Assembly (NCBI GenBank): GCA_000611775.1
Contig: KK106982.1
Coordinates: 3,577,404 to 3,641,403, forward strand
Length of the DNA: 64,000 nucleotides
Direction: 5' to 3'
DNA from: Umbilicaria muhlenbergii
Taxonomy: Eukaryota > Ascomycota > Lecanoromycetes > Umbilicariales > Umbilicariaceae
Positions 1 through 10,525 of the stretch are shown one piece after another. The notes below the pieces were generated by a model. It made no database searches. It was given only the letters and a program-made list of their open reading frames with translations, and was not told the DNA's origin. Position numbers and translations under genes: made by a program. Each line of letters begins with the position of its first letter. The stretch's first letter is position 1.

Positions 1-2020
1 AAATGATCCAACACCCCGGCAAAATGTATCCTCAGGTATCAAGACTGCGAGGCATGGAAGCTGATAGCGAAATGCCTGGGGAGCTCCATTGGGAAGTCGG
101 TTATTTTGGGAAGCCTCAGTTTCGAGCTGCTCTGCGTACCGATGGGAAGAATCCCAGCCTGCCCGAATCGCTCAAGGACAATCCAGAGTTGCAAGATGAC
201 AAAGGTGTGATCGACAACGATGAAGAGGATGCAGTTGTCCATACTCCCCCGGATCCACTGTGGCCTAGTGGAATCTGCAGTATAGTTATTCACCAAATTG
301 TGAACCTTGAGCTTGAGAACGTCAAAGGTAGCGAAGGAAGTCGAAAGGGTAGGGAATATGAGCCGGCAAAAGAAGCCGGCGAGATCACAGAAGAAGAATC
401 AAAGAAGTTGCCAACCAGCTACTGTACTATCTTGTTCAACGACCAATTGGTGAGATCCTGTTAGGCCTCACTTTTAGGTGTTACTTACATTCAGGCAGGT
501 CTATAGAACTCGTGCGAAGGCTGTGAGCAGCAAACCGATCTTCGAAGCTGGGACTGAAAGGTTCATGAGGGATTGGAGGTCGGGCATCGTGACCGTCACC
601 GTACGTGATCAGCGGTATCGGCAACATGACCCAATACTTGGTGTTGTTCCACTCAAACTACCAGACATACTTCAGACAAGCTCTCAGGTGACCCGTTGGT
701 ATCCGCTTGATGGCGGCATCGTGAGTAGCCTGGTCGCCGTACAACCCATTAGCGGTATGCTAACGTCGTCAGGGTTTTGGTCGCGTGAGAATCTCTCTAC
801 TGTTCCGAAGCGTGGAGACGCGGTTGCCACCAAATATGCTTGGCTGGGATGTCGGAACATTTGAATTCACTTCAAACAATATTCTTGCACTCAACTATCA
901 CAGCCATGCGAAACTAAAATTGCGTACCGGTGGAAGCGTTGGCAAGATCGGAAAGACGCAGTGTAGAAGCCTTTCGGAAGGAGACGGCATGTTCTGGGAT
1001 ACTGCCAAGAAAGACGGAAAAAACAATGTCAGGCTGCCTGTCAAGTTTCGCTATCGGTCACCCGTCGTCTTTGAATTCCACACGGCCGGCAAACGTAGCG
1101 CGGCTGCATATGCAATCATCTGGTTGCACCATTTGGTGGATAATGAGGAAACCGATATCAACATCCCTATCTGGACTACAAAGTATGGTGCTCGTTTGAC
1201 ACAAAATTATGTTACGGAAGAGAACCTCAGGGCCAAAGAGGTTGTTGGCCTTGAGGACATCGAGGAGATTGGTCGACTTCAGTTCCGCTGCCGATTCAAG
1301 GCCGGAACCGACGAAGACCATGAGCAATTCGTCGTGGACAACGACACCCGAGAGACATTCGAGACATGGGAAGCGTGTCTCGCAGAAGGCGTCCGTCAGC
1401 GGAAAGTCACCAAAGAGATGCCTCCCAAGGTCCAGGAACTCCACGAACAGTCCCTGACCGAAGGGCGCGACGTCCTGAAGCAAGCTGATCCCGAGGAGCG
1501 AAAGAAATGGCTCGCCAAAGACGGCCAAGACTGGAGCGGCGCCTTCGGCCACGACCCAAAGGCCTACATGGACTCCTCGGGCGCTAAGCGCGCCGAACCA
1601 GGCGTTGATCGCCCCGTCAAAGATCCCATCCTCCCCAGCGACAACGATGACACCATCAACGACAGCATCAACAACAACTCCGACGACGACGACGACGACA
1701 GCAGCAGCGACTCCAGCTCCGAGGACCTCGGCATCAAAGACGGCACCAACAACTCCTCCGCCGACAAAATGAACGGCTCCGCGCAATCGGACAGCGTGGA
1801 GAGCGGCGCGAGGACGGACGGGCAGGCGGCAGCCAAGAGGGAGGTGGCGAATAAGAAAAAGGAGAAGAGGACGCAGAGGGGGCTCATGCAGTGGAAGCCG
1901 GTGAGGAATGTGGCGTTTGCGAAGGATGAGGCTAAGTTCGCGATGAAGCGGATGAAGAATAAGATGACGGGGGGGTTGGGGGGGAGGGAGCCGGATGTGG
2001 AGACGGAGACGGGGACGTGA
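1..2020 (+). CDS. C2-domain membrane-contact protein, Mug190-like (5' end outside window)
   Basis: Exons in the window are 1-449, 499-720 and 773-2020, joined by introns of 49 and 52 nt (the second with a GCTAAC branch site). They give at least 638 residues and the gene continues upstream. The spliced product contains a C2 core (FNDQLVYRTRAKAV, then TERFMRDWRSG and LGVVPLKLPDIL). After it comes the C-terminal region typical of fungal Mug190 proteins, with an RFRCRFKAGTDEDHE strand-rich part and the conserved QRKVTKEMPPKVQELHEQ segment. The last 150 or so residues are low complexity: a run of Asp and Ser near 1675-1735, then a Lys/Gly tail. Mug190 relatives are tricalbin-like, ER-anchored, Ca2+/lipid-binding proteins; the N-terminal membrane and SMP-like parts would lie left of position 1. 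Base composition flips from C-rich (near 1620) to G-rich (near 1980) inside the last exon. The family call is from remembered motif similarity. Confidence 0.8.
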
Positions 2021-2381
2021 GTGGGGATCTGGGGGGGAGAGAGGAGAATGATGGGGATCAACGACTCCGGGGGAAGAACGGTGTAGATTTTCTGGAAAGA
2101 GGAGGGGATGTGGCGGGTGTGGCAGCGTTGTTCGTGGAGCGAGCATTATTCCTTAGGTGTCTCATACACCGCTTGTTTGAGGGTCTTTCTTCAAGAAGGG
2201 ATTTTTGAGGCTCTGAACATGAATGGATGGTATTGACATTTTCTGTGTACTAACGTAGGCTTAATTAACTTCCATGCATATCCTTAGGGGGCATGCGTAG
2301 ATATTTATCATGTTATGATTCGTTCACACTTCCATGTGAGGGTGACAGTGCCCCGCTGGGGTATCATATATAGTTGTGGTC

Positions 2382-3376
2382 TCAGCTCGATTCATCAACA
2401 GCACCAGCTGAGGGTGCGGGACCATTGTCCTCCGGGGTCACATGCTCTGTCTCGTGCGCTTCGGCTTTTCCGCCACGGTCTTTTCCTGGCCCGTCAGGGA
2501 CAAGGATTGTAATATCATCTTTCCCCTCGTGGCCTGTTCTTGAGCCATTATTAACGAGGACTTCGTCATCTTTTCCGTCATGGTCTTCTCCTGGCCCATC
2601 CGAACAGAGGACTTTGTCATAGTCTTGTCCAGGGCCATCGGAAACGAGGACTCTATCATCTTTTATGCCAGCTCCGGGATCAGGATCCGGAGTTTCTCGT
2701 TGTTTCAAGTCTTCAGTTCGGTCTGCCGGAGGAGGGGCCCCGACCTCTATAGGGCCCAGTGTCCAAACCCACTCTCTTCTCCTCTTTCGCCTCCCCTGCA
2801 CCGGTGTCGATGGCACATCGTCCCCTTCAGTGACATCGCCCCGATCCTCGCGCTGAGCGACAACGGGATCTCCGACGTCCTCGGTGGTATCGTCAGGAAG
2901 CTCTTCTACTACTGGCGTAGGGATCAGTTCTTCTAGTCGGTCGTGGAACATGACCCGCTTTACGGGCGGAAACATTATCCTCGGCGTCCGGGCAGATGTG
3001 GCGGAGAGGTGCCGTCGGGGTAGAGGGCTGTTGCGGAGGATGCTGCGCGCGGTCATGGGAAGGGTATAGGGTATCGAGGCGGGGAAGGGAGACGTGTGTC
3101 GTGAGGAAGAGGATGTAGTAGAAGAGGCGGATGAGTGTGGCGGGGAGGTGGGCGTTGGGTGGCGAGTTGGTCGAGGTGGTTCTTTGGGCTCCTGGGGAAG
3201 TGGGACGTCGAAGGCGTTTGCGTAGGTGTTACTGACGGTCGGGGTATCGGTCGCTATACTGAGGGTGAGGGCGGTTGTGGATTTGTGCCCTAATGAGAGG
3301 GGGAGCATCGAGGTCTGGATGGACAGTTTTGGCCTTTTCGCGGGAGGTTGGGACGAGGGCATTATAGACAGGCTCA

Positions 3377-3416
<40 letters not shown>

Positions 3417-3560
3417 CGTAGCTGGTGGTACTAATGATGATGTTGATGACGAGAGTGAGTCCTTCTGGGAGTCCTGCTGCGAGTGCGCCGGTGGGGTGGT
3501 ACAGGTGCGGTCCTGGCGGGCAAGGTTCGCAGGATAAGGACGCACCGGTAGGGCCAGCAT
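2382..3560 (-). CDS. Conserved fungal protein of unknown function, Pro/Ser-rich
   Basis: A single open frame of 392 codons if the ATG at 3560 is used, or 331 if translation starts at the ATG at 3377, just after a poly-Ala run. I think the shorter form is equally likely, because the part that looks conserved begins near PPAKRPKLSIQTS. Recognisable blocks are KSTTALTLS, a TARSILRNSPLPRRH segment, PRIMFPPVKRVMFHDRLEELIPTP, and a basic/aromatic block RRKRRREWVWTLGPIE. I recall this combination in hypothetical Pezizomycotina proteins but know of no function. The C-terminus (residues about 300-364) is a degenerate tandem repeat, described separately. No membrane segment or signal peptide is visible. 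An upstream exon cannot be excluded. Confidence 0.7.
2469..2663 (-). repeat. Degenerate tandem repeat inside the unknown protein
   Basis: About four units of 15-18 residues, each built as [DK]xxVLVxDGPGxDxxGK (for example KVLCSDGPGEDHDGK and ILVPDGPGKDRGGK). They lie in the C-terminal part of the 2382-3560 gene. The DNA is repeated as well as the protein, so this is a coding minisatellite that has drifted. Confidence 0.75.
3379..3416. repeat. GCT trinucleotide microsatellite
   Basis: An almost pure run of GCT units with one GTT interruption. On the minus strand it encodes poly-Ala in the frame of the 2382-3560 gene and lies just before the internal ATG at 3377, which makes the true start of that protein ambiguous. 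Confidence 0.9.
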
Positions 3561-4501
3561 TATGTGTGGAGGGGCTGCGTGGGCGGTCCGAGGCTGAGAA
3601 GCAGCTAGCTAGGACGGGCGCCAAGTGGCGGAAAGCCGAGACGGCGCGATTGGATTGAGTGCGTAAGAGGGATGAGACAGCTGTTCCAGAGAGGTCGTCA
3701 GCCCCCACAGCGATGCGGTGGGTGGGAGGGCAGTGTCGGCGGTGCGCGGTGGTGTAAGCGCAGCGCATGATACGATATGTATTGTCGACCTCGGGGTGAA
3801 GCGAACGCGGTTGCTGGGCCGGAGCGACGGAGGAGACACGGCACAGGCCGGAGCAGAGAAGCCGCAATTGGCCATGGGTTCTGACGACGAAGGCAGTATG
3901 GTGGGGTCGCCGGCCGAACTACGAGGGAGGGAATTGCGAGGTGCTGCGAGTAAGTGAGAGGTGCAGAGGGTGAGGGTGGAAGCTGGCTGGGAGAAGCTGG
4001 CTGGGATCTAAGATCTGAGCTCGACGATGCTGATTGGCGAAGCGTGAATAGGGGAGGCGTGGATAGGACGAAGGCGAGTGTCAGGACAGGCTAAGAGCCT
4101 GCACCGTTCGATCGGCCATGGCTTTTCTGCCTCGGACCCTAGCCAGCCTATCTCTAGGCGCCGCCCCGCACGGTAAGATTAGGTACCATGACCCATACGT
4201 CCCGACTTTTGCATCCTGGTCTCCTGAACGGCTCGATCATATGCATGGAAAGATTCATGTCAATGGACGAATGCATTCATATTCAATGGATTGGGTCCCG
4301 GGGCCCCTTCACTATCCTTGCCACTTGCTGTTTTCCATGGGCCTAGCACTGGGGGACCTAATCGCTGTTGTGATCACGTATGAGTAAGTGCTGGGATGGG
4401 TCCAATTACAGAAAAGACCGCAGTGTCTATCATATTTGCCCCGCGCAAAGTTCAACGTTGGCATTCAATGGACAAACGGATGTCAATTGCTGATTCAATA
4501 C
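3561..4501. other. Intergenic region without a supported gene
   Basis: Short open frames occur on both strands here but none has recognisable domains or convincing splice structure. Part of the left side is probably the 5' UTR and promoter of the minus-strand gene ending at 3560. Confidence 0.5.
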
Positions 4502-4727
4502 CAGGCGTAGGGTGAAATAATTCAACGAATGGCAGTTGCAACAGGGGGATCCCCTACCTAACAAAGCACGACTTCAGGTCTTAAGGATAAGGTAGAAATT
4601 GGGTGAGCTATCAAAAGCCGCTGAGCTCTGTAGCCCGTAGTGGCAAGTCCACTGTGGATTTGGTGCTGGGGCCCGCCTGGGTCCTTTCACTTGGAACTGT
4701 CAATTATTAATTTGGACTCAACACCTG
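4502..4727. mobile_element. Small inverted-repeat element, copy A (MITE-like)
   Basis: The left end reads CAGGCGTAGGGTG, followed by TGGCAGTTGCAACAGGGGG. The reverse complement of the right end reads CAGGTGTTGAG, then TGACAGTTCC and a GGACCCAGGCGGGCCCC block. The left half is a close match to copy B at 5241-5488. There is no coding capacity. Exact ends and a target-site duplication are not certain because the copy is diverged. Confidence 0.6.
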
Positions 4728-5240
4728 CCCCCCAAAATTATTCACTCCTTTAGAATGTAACTATAATAAACTCTAATCTCATTTCATACAGCGCGTGGCA
4801 GACGAACAAGGCAATCTTCTGACCAGGAGGGGCCCCTTGATGTTCTGTTAGTGATGAGAATTTCCAGGAGGATCTAATGCGCACATGACTGACGATGTGC
4901 TGCTTATTGTTGTTTCGCTGCGGAGGATCCCTCGGGTTTCTCTGCTCTATGGCTGCCATTGATTTTCATGCTTCACCTGACCCGTACAGGGCGGAATGGG
5001 TTCGATAAGTACCTCGTGGAGCACATGGGCACGTGGCGAGCCAATGCTTCGAACAAGTGGCGGAGAGGGCCCTCTCAACATTACAATAGGGAAAGCAATA
5101 TATCTAATGCTTGAAGGGAATGTGGTAGGGATCTTTGGCTTCTACCATCTCTGCGTTAACTGGTCTTCAACATCTTTGATTGTTGATTGTTGAGTGGTTG
5201 AGGGGGCCCCCAGCGTGAGACTGACACTTACTTTGTGCAC

Positions 5241-5488
5241 CAGGCGTAGGGTCAAAATCAATGGTAGTTGCAACAGGGGGACCCCCTACAGAACCAAGCA
5301 CCGGCCTCAGGCCTCAAGATTACGATGTTCATAGATCTTGAGAAGAGGTTGGGCTCCGTAACCCATACCAATTAGATTTCCAGATATTGCACTTGGGTGC
5401 AGATCTTGTTGTTGGGGGCCGCCTGGATCCTGTGACAAGATACTTGGAGCTGCCACTCGACATCGAACCAAGGCCTAGCACCCGCCTG
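5241..5488. mobile_element. Small inverted-repeat element, copy B (MITE-like)
   Basis: It begins CAGGCGTAGGGTC, then TGGTAGTTGCAACAGGGGG, nearly identical to copy A 740 bases upstream. The reverse complement of its right end, CAGGCGGGTGCTAGG then GTGGCAGCTCCAAG, forms the inverted partner. There is no open frame of its own. It sits about 280 bases before the start codon of the Y-family polymerase and could contribute to its promoter region. Confidence 0.6.
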
Positions 5489-5765
5489 ATGGGCATTTCG
5501 CTTACTGGAAGCTTGAACTCTGCTATTCTTGTAACATTCCACTTGAGCCTTACCGAGGGCTGCCACACACGTAAGAGCAAGACACGGGTCTTGACGGTGC
5601 CACAATGGTCTTTACGGTGGCCGCAAAGTCAAGTCGTGACATTGATATCAGCCACTCCATCTTCGCTCGTACGCGCTGAACACTCCTTCATGCTCGTCGT
5701 GCCTTGCCCTCGCGCTCAAATCAAGCATCCAAAAGGAATTTGCACTAGACGAAAATGAAGCTACG

Positions 5766-7807
5766 ATGGGCAGGAGTCAGCCGGCGATCAGGGCAGCAGA
5801 GAGAAGTGAGGGACGGATCATAATCCACTTTGTAAGATGCCAAGCCCCTTGGCCACGTCTCCGGCCACGTCCACATCGACATCCCCATGCACAGGCACAC
5901 CCACTGAAACAATGCTGACGACAGAGGCAGGACTACGATTGCTTCTACGCGAGTGTGTTCGAGGCCGAGAATCCTGCCTTGAAATCACTTCCTCTTGCGG
6001 TGCAACAAAAGCACATCATCGTCACGTGCAACTACGAAGCCCGCCGCCGAGGCCTATACAAATTGCAGCTGATTAGAGACGCAAGGAAGAAGTGCCCAGA
6101 CGTGATTATCGTGCTGGGGGAGGATCTGACTCGCTTCCGTAATGCATCGAAGGAGCTGTATCATTTCCTCCAGGGCTTTTGTTGGAGCCGCAAAGTGGAA
6201 CGCTTGGGCTTCGACGAGGTGGGCATGCCTTGGCGCTCTTATTCCCACTGGGGCTGACCAGCTTTCAGGTCTTCCTGGATGTGACTGACATGGTAGACTA
6301 CAACCTTGATCTTCTCAATCATAATGACTTGATTCATTCGTTCTTTCACCTGGACCGGGGGGACCCGACGATTGGCTTTTCATACGATGCATCTAATGTT
6401 TCCGGTCCTACCTTTCCCGTTGGGCTTTCTATCGCAAGCTCACCTCCGCCATCGACCTCAAACCTGCCAGGGGATCCCCTTCAACTTCGTCTACGGCTCG
6501 GCTCATACCTTGCCGAGCATATGAGGCATCAACTGGAAGAACACAAAGGTTACACAGCAACTGTCGGCATCAGCACTAACAAGCTTTTGTCGAAACTTGT
6601 AGGAAATCTCAACAAGCCAAAAGGCCAGACGACGTTACTACCACCGTACGCCGCGAGCACAGGCCGCGAAGAGAGTAACATTACAACGTTCATCGATAGC
6701 CATGATATTGGCAAAATCCCCGGCATAGGGTTCAAACTGGCGCAGAAAATCAGAAATCATGTATTAGGCCGTGATGCTGCTTTCCATGCCGGACTGGTGT
6801 ATGGTGGCACCAAGGAGAACATCACCGTCAAAGATGTGCGGCTACATCCTGGCATGAGTCCAGAATTTCTGGAAAATCTGCTCGGTGGGCCTGGTTCTCC
6901 AAAAGGCATCGGCGGGAAAATCTGGGGTTTGATCCACGGTGTGGACGATACCGAAGTAGGCAAGGCAAGAAAGGTGCCTCGACAGATTAGCATAGAAGAT
7001 AGTTATATCAGGCTTGACACAATGCAGGAGATCCGGAGGGAATTAAAGATGTTGGCTTCGAGCTTGATCAAGAGAATGCAGCTGGATCTAACCGAAGCTG
7101 ACGACGAAGATGATCCACCAATGAAGGAGGAAGATGAAGCTTCCGCCAGCACCACAACTACTGGGCATAACGTTCCAGCAATGAGACAGTGGATTGCACA
7201 TCCCCGAACGCTACGATTGACGACTCGCCCACGACCACCGTCAAATCCAGATGGAAGCCGCACGCGAAGCTTCAACCGCATTTCCCGCTCCTGTCCGATG
7301 CCCATGTTCGTATTCAGCCTCACCGAGAGCATCGATGCGCTAGCAGAGAAGCTTGTCAACGACGCCCTCATCCCGGCCTTTCGCAAGCTCCATCCGGAGA
7401 AGTCTGGGTGGAATCTCAGTCTTGTCAACGTCGGTGCCACCAACATGGCGGAGGCTGCGACCGACGGTAAGGACGGAGCCGGTAGAGACATTGGCAGGAT
7501 GTTTCGGAGGCAAACGGACGTGCTCAAGGAGTGGAAAATCGAAGATAGAGATGTGGCGCCCTCCGAGGACGAAGATGGATACCGCGACGCCGCAAATCTC
7601 AACGCCATCGAAATGGAGGAGGAGGGAGGTCCTCGTCATGGCTCCGGAGCCGCTCCGCTGTCTACTCAAGACAGCTCCGTAACTGACGATCCATGGGACA
7701 GCGAAGAAGATGCCACAGATTTTGGGGACGCTTGTAGCATCTGTAGAGCAGTAATACCTCCGTTTGCGATGCTCGCGCACGAGCGTTTCCATGCAATGCC
7801 AGATTAG
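5766..7807 (+). CDS. Y-family translesion DNA polymerase, iota type
   Basis: Exons 5766-5831, 5931-6218 and 6269-7807 give a 630-residue protein; introns are 99 and 50 nt. The first splice joins GRIIIHF to DYDCFYASVFEAENP, which restores Y-family motif I with its metal-binding Asp. Further motifs are TCNYEARRRGL, GEDLTRFRNASKEL, the second carboxylate motif FDEVFLDVTDMVDYN (restored by intron 2), GISTNKLLSKLVGNLNKPKGQT and the helix-hairpin-helix IPGIGFKLAQKI. The little-finger region extends to about residue 540. The C-terminus carries CSICRAVIPPFAMLAHERFH, a C2H2 ubiquitin-binding zinc finger (UBZ type), expected to recruit the polymerase to monoubiquitinated PCNA. The sequence around motif I resembles Pol iota rather than Pol eta (Rad30). 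It acts in the nucleus in lesion bypass. Two MITE-like copies lie upstream and one downstream. Confidence 0.92.
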
Positions 7808-7899
7808 AAACACACTCTCTAAGAAAAACATGCATTTCTAACTAATCTTTTCTAACAAAAGCTACGTATATCTGCGCTAGAGGGCAGGCGCACCATCAG

Positions 7900-8098
7900 A
7901 ATAAGTGGCAGTTCACAGACGGGGAGGCCCCCCGATATCTTGACGGCGATGCAAAACTTCAGCTGCGCAAATGCTAGTAGAGGTCACTGGACTTTTCCAC
8001 TTGCAGTCCTGGTTCACTCAAATAAGAAGTTGCCTTTTCGTTATTGGACTTGTTGCTGAGGACCCCCCAGATTCCTCAGTTTGTGACTGCCACTTATT
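7900..8098. mobile_element. Small inverted-repeat element, copy C (MITE-like)
   Basis: The clearest copy of the family. The left end AATAAGTGGCAGTTCACAGAC pairs with the right end GTTTGTGACTGCCACTTATT, giving inverted repeats of about 20 bases with few mismatches, followed inwards by G-rich and C-rich blocks (GGGGAGGCCCCCC; GAGGACCCCCCAG). The ends can be read as AGTGGCAGTT repeats flanked by TA, as for Tc1/mariner-type elements. A CAGGCG stretch at 7885 suggests homology with copies A and B extends further left. It lies in the 3' flank of the polymerase gene and has no coding capacity. Confidence 0.7.
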
Positions 8099-8506
8099 TG
8101 GATAAGGCAGCCAGCGGCGTGTAGATTAACAGAAACTAACTGCTAGCGGTCTACACTTGACATTTGATTCAAGGTGCTAAGGAGCGCCTCGTTTCATTCA
8201 CAAAGGAGCCCTTGTATCATGTTGCTGTGACTTGTTCCATTGCTTCATATAGAAGATCTAAAAGCTGACATGAAGGCCCTCTGTCATGTCTGATTGATAC
8301 TTGAGAAAGTGGCCAGTTAACAATCTTTATCAGCTTTCGGGCAGCTGCAGCTCTCATAAAATGAGCTGGACTAGTGCGTAGCTTAAACGCCGCCGGCTGT
8401 ATTATAAACGGGACCCATGATGGTCAAGAGCGGCAACTTCCGTAATTGAGAATCGGCCCAATGCCGAAGGTCTCAAGGACTTGAACAACCACAGCATTGA
8501 TTCGAC

Positions 8507-9228
8507 ATGGTGAGCGTCGTACAGCGTATGAGAAAGCTGAGAGCAGTGAGTAGCTTGCAATCACTTCATAGCTCTCCAACTATACTAACACATCTACCTG
8601 CGCAGAAAGTAAACCATTCCCCAACCGCTGCAGTCTTAACCAAAGTAGCTGACCTGCTCCAAAACAGCTTCTCGCCGTACGTCTAGGACCAGGCGCCGCT
8701 CTCCTCCCCAAAGACGTCAAGAGGATTCATCTGGACTTCGCCAACAAAATCAACGATGGCCACTTCGGCCCCCGCAAATTCTGGCGCACTTGCCTCCCGA
8801 GACTCAAATACCATAACCCGGCCGTATCGATGACTGTCAACCGCACGCCCCATCAGGACGGCCCAGCCACAATGACTGTGTTCTTCGCTCCAGCTCCAGA
8901 CTCGGCATCTCCGACCGCCTCGCCTGCTCCGTCCTCGTCGACTAGCACGTCCACGGCCACATCAGAGCATATACCGGCTGATCGGGTGGAGTCGGTCGAT
9001 ATCAAGCATCAACACGAATCTGAGATCTTGTCGCAGTTGATGGCGATTACGAAAGCTGAGACTGTTGTGGCGACGCCTGAAGAGGAGGAGATGTTGCGGC
9101 AGGTGGAGGAGGAGAATAGGAAAAGTGCCGAGGATGCGCAGAGGAGTGCTGAGTACAATGAGAAAAAGAGGCGAGAGGCGGCACTACTGGATCTGGCTCG
9201 GGTGGATGTGGGGGAGGCGGGGGTATGA
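8507..9228 (+). CDS. MRP49: Mitochondrial large ribosomal subunit protein mL61 (Mrp49)
   Basis: Exons 8507-8545 and 8668-9228 encode 199 residues; the 122-nt intron ends with GCTGACCTGCTCCAAAACAG. The splice gives MVSVVQRMRKLRA joined to LLAVRLGPGAALLP, the usual N-terminus of fungal mL61. It is followed by KRIHLDFANKINDGHFGPRK in the thioredoxin-like L51/S25/CI-B8 domain. The region after about residue 85 (Ala/Ser/Thr-rich, then a charged Glu/Arg coiled coil EEEEMLRQVEEEN) is longer than in yeast Mrp49 and is typical of filamentous fungi. The product works in the mitochondrial ribosome. The gene converges with COX12. Confidence 0.88.
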
Positions 9229-9565
9229 GGTTAACAGTACATACAATGCATGCATAACTGGAGTTGATTGTTTCTGGGGTTCGATCAAGAAGTGTAGCGT
9301 TGTATGACTAGGGTCTGGCAACCACAGCATTCGTGTAGCTATAGGCTGGGTCTTTGTGAGAAAGAAAAACGAGTAGGGTACTACTATGGGTGTTGTATTG
9401 AAGGTCCAAGCTTGGCTCATACTCTAAGTGACCGAAGGATAGTAATTGATCGCGCTAACTCCTCTATGTACAAGCTGACCCCCCATGAGCTCATCTTCGG
9501 ACATAGCGCAACCACCCCATCTTCCCGTCGCCTATAGGTAAATCTTTCCTCGTCCTTCAATTGTC
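9229..9565. other. Intergenic region between convergent mL61 and COX12
   Basis: No gene is visible. It should contain the 3' UTRs and poly(A) sites of both convergent genes. Confidence 0.6.
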
Positions 9566-10209
9566 CTACTGATCTAGGCGGACTGGGAATGTACCATTTT
9601 CTGGCACGCCGCCGTTAGCATATTCCCGGGAAGCTGATCGTGTACGGTCTTACCGCGCTGGTCATCCCATCGTCCACACCAAGCACTGGGGCAAAGAGAT
9701 CGGTACGCGAGGAAGAACTATAACGACTATGTAAGGGGGGTCCCGATATAACCTCTTTGGGAAGCCTTCGTACCTGGCGGCATGGCGCAAAGTCCTCTCC
9801 TTTAGCTAGGATACATTTGTGGTAGTCGACGTAGTTTTGCCAGCAGTGCTTTGTCCTGTGGGAGGTGTCAGCTTGATCTTCATCACATTCAGGTGCAGTA
9901 GGAACAGCGCTGATCACTGACTGATTCTGGTTGGGAAAGCGGGCGTCGAAGCCTGTCAATGAAGCTTGGTCAGTCCCGTACTGTGGGATTGCCCGCAGGA
10001 GCTCTTGTCATGAGCGAGCGAAGCTGGGGTAGGCTTCAAAAGTAGATGTAATCTACAAATGAGAGGCATGCCCAGCTATGCAGAAGATACGTACCGGCTA
10101 AACGTATGAACAATGGTTAGCCATCGTGCACATGCTCCTACGAACACGAGAATGTCGTACCTGTCACGAACTTGAATGGTTTGGTCTCGCGCTCTTCACT
10201 GTCAGACAT
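9566..10209 (-). CDS. COX12: Cytochrome c oxidase subunit 6b (Cox12), six exons including a 3-nt exon
   Basis: Exons on the minus strand: 10161-10209, 10095-10097 (3 nt, CCG), 9922-9952, 9774-9855, 9654-9717 and 9566-9600, giving 87 residues. Introns are 63, 142, 66, 56 and 53 nt; introns 1, 2, 3 and 5 have clear CTAAC or CTGAC branch sites. The spliced product reads [41 protein letters not shown] and ends ENGTFPVRLDQ. It has the family's CX9C ([11 protein letters not shown]) and CX10C (CRQFFLAYRSLC) twin-cysteine motifs, which independently confirms the splicing. Length matches the family (about 83-88 residues). The protein is imported to the intermembrane space by the Mia40 route and sits on the outer face of complex IV. 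The Ala-Gly codons at the 3-nt exon are both split across junctions. Confidence 0.93.
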
Positions 10210-10264
10210 CTTGACGTACTATCTCGATACTGTCCTGCTGGAAGTGCTGAAAGCGCTGTGACGG

Positions 10265-10525
10265 ATGGATGTTGACGTCGAACCGGCGGCTTCGAAGCGA
10301 ATCCGGGAAAGTCCGAAGGCAAGCTCCATAGAGCTCGACTTCACCACTGACGTCTATTACTTCGCCGACATCGTCAACATTGTTCCGGCAGGTGCATTTC
10401 CCCCAAACTACAATTTGATTCCTACTCAGCATGTATCCAACACGGGCATTTATGATGCAACCAACTCGGGCGATGATGATGCAGCCCACTCGCCCTTTGT
10501 TGAGGCCAATGCCGGTAGGGCCTAG
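10265..10525 (+). CDS. Hypothetical small ORF divergent from COX12
   Basis: An ATG-initiated frame of 86 codons starts only 55 bases from the COX12 start codon, on the opposite strand. The sequence (MDVDVEPAASKRIRESPK, then an acidic NSGDDDAAHS segment) is not recognised. A possible intron (donor at 10516, GCTGACC branch, CTCAG acceptor) would change only the last residues and still end soon after. It may be a real small gene sharing a bidirectional promoter, or a chance frame in the COX12 upstream region. Confidence 0.3.
   Translation: MDVDVEPAASKRIRESPKASSIELDFTTDVYYFADIVNIVPAGAFPPNYNLIPTQHVSNTGIYDATNSGDDDAAHSPFVEANAGRA

Noticed and set aside
1058-2146. Long open frame of 362 codons on the minus strand
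   Set aside because: It lies antisense to the well-supported C2-protein exon and its product is low-complexity Pro/Val/His sequence, a by-product of the biased composition of the plus-strand gene.
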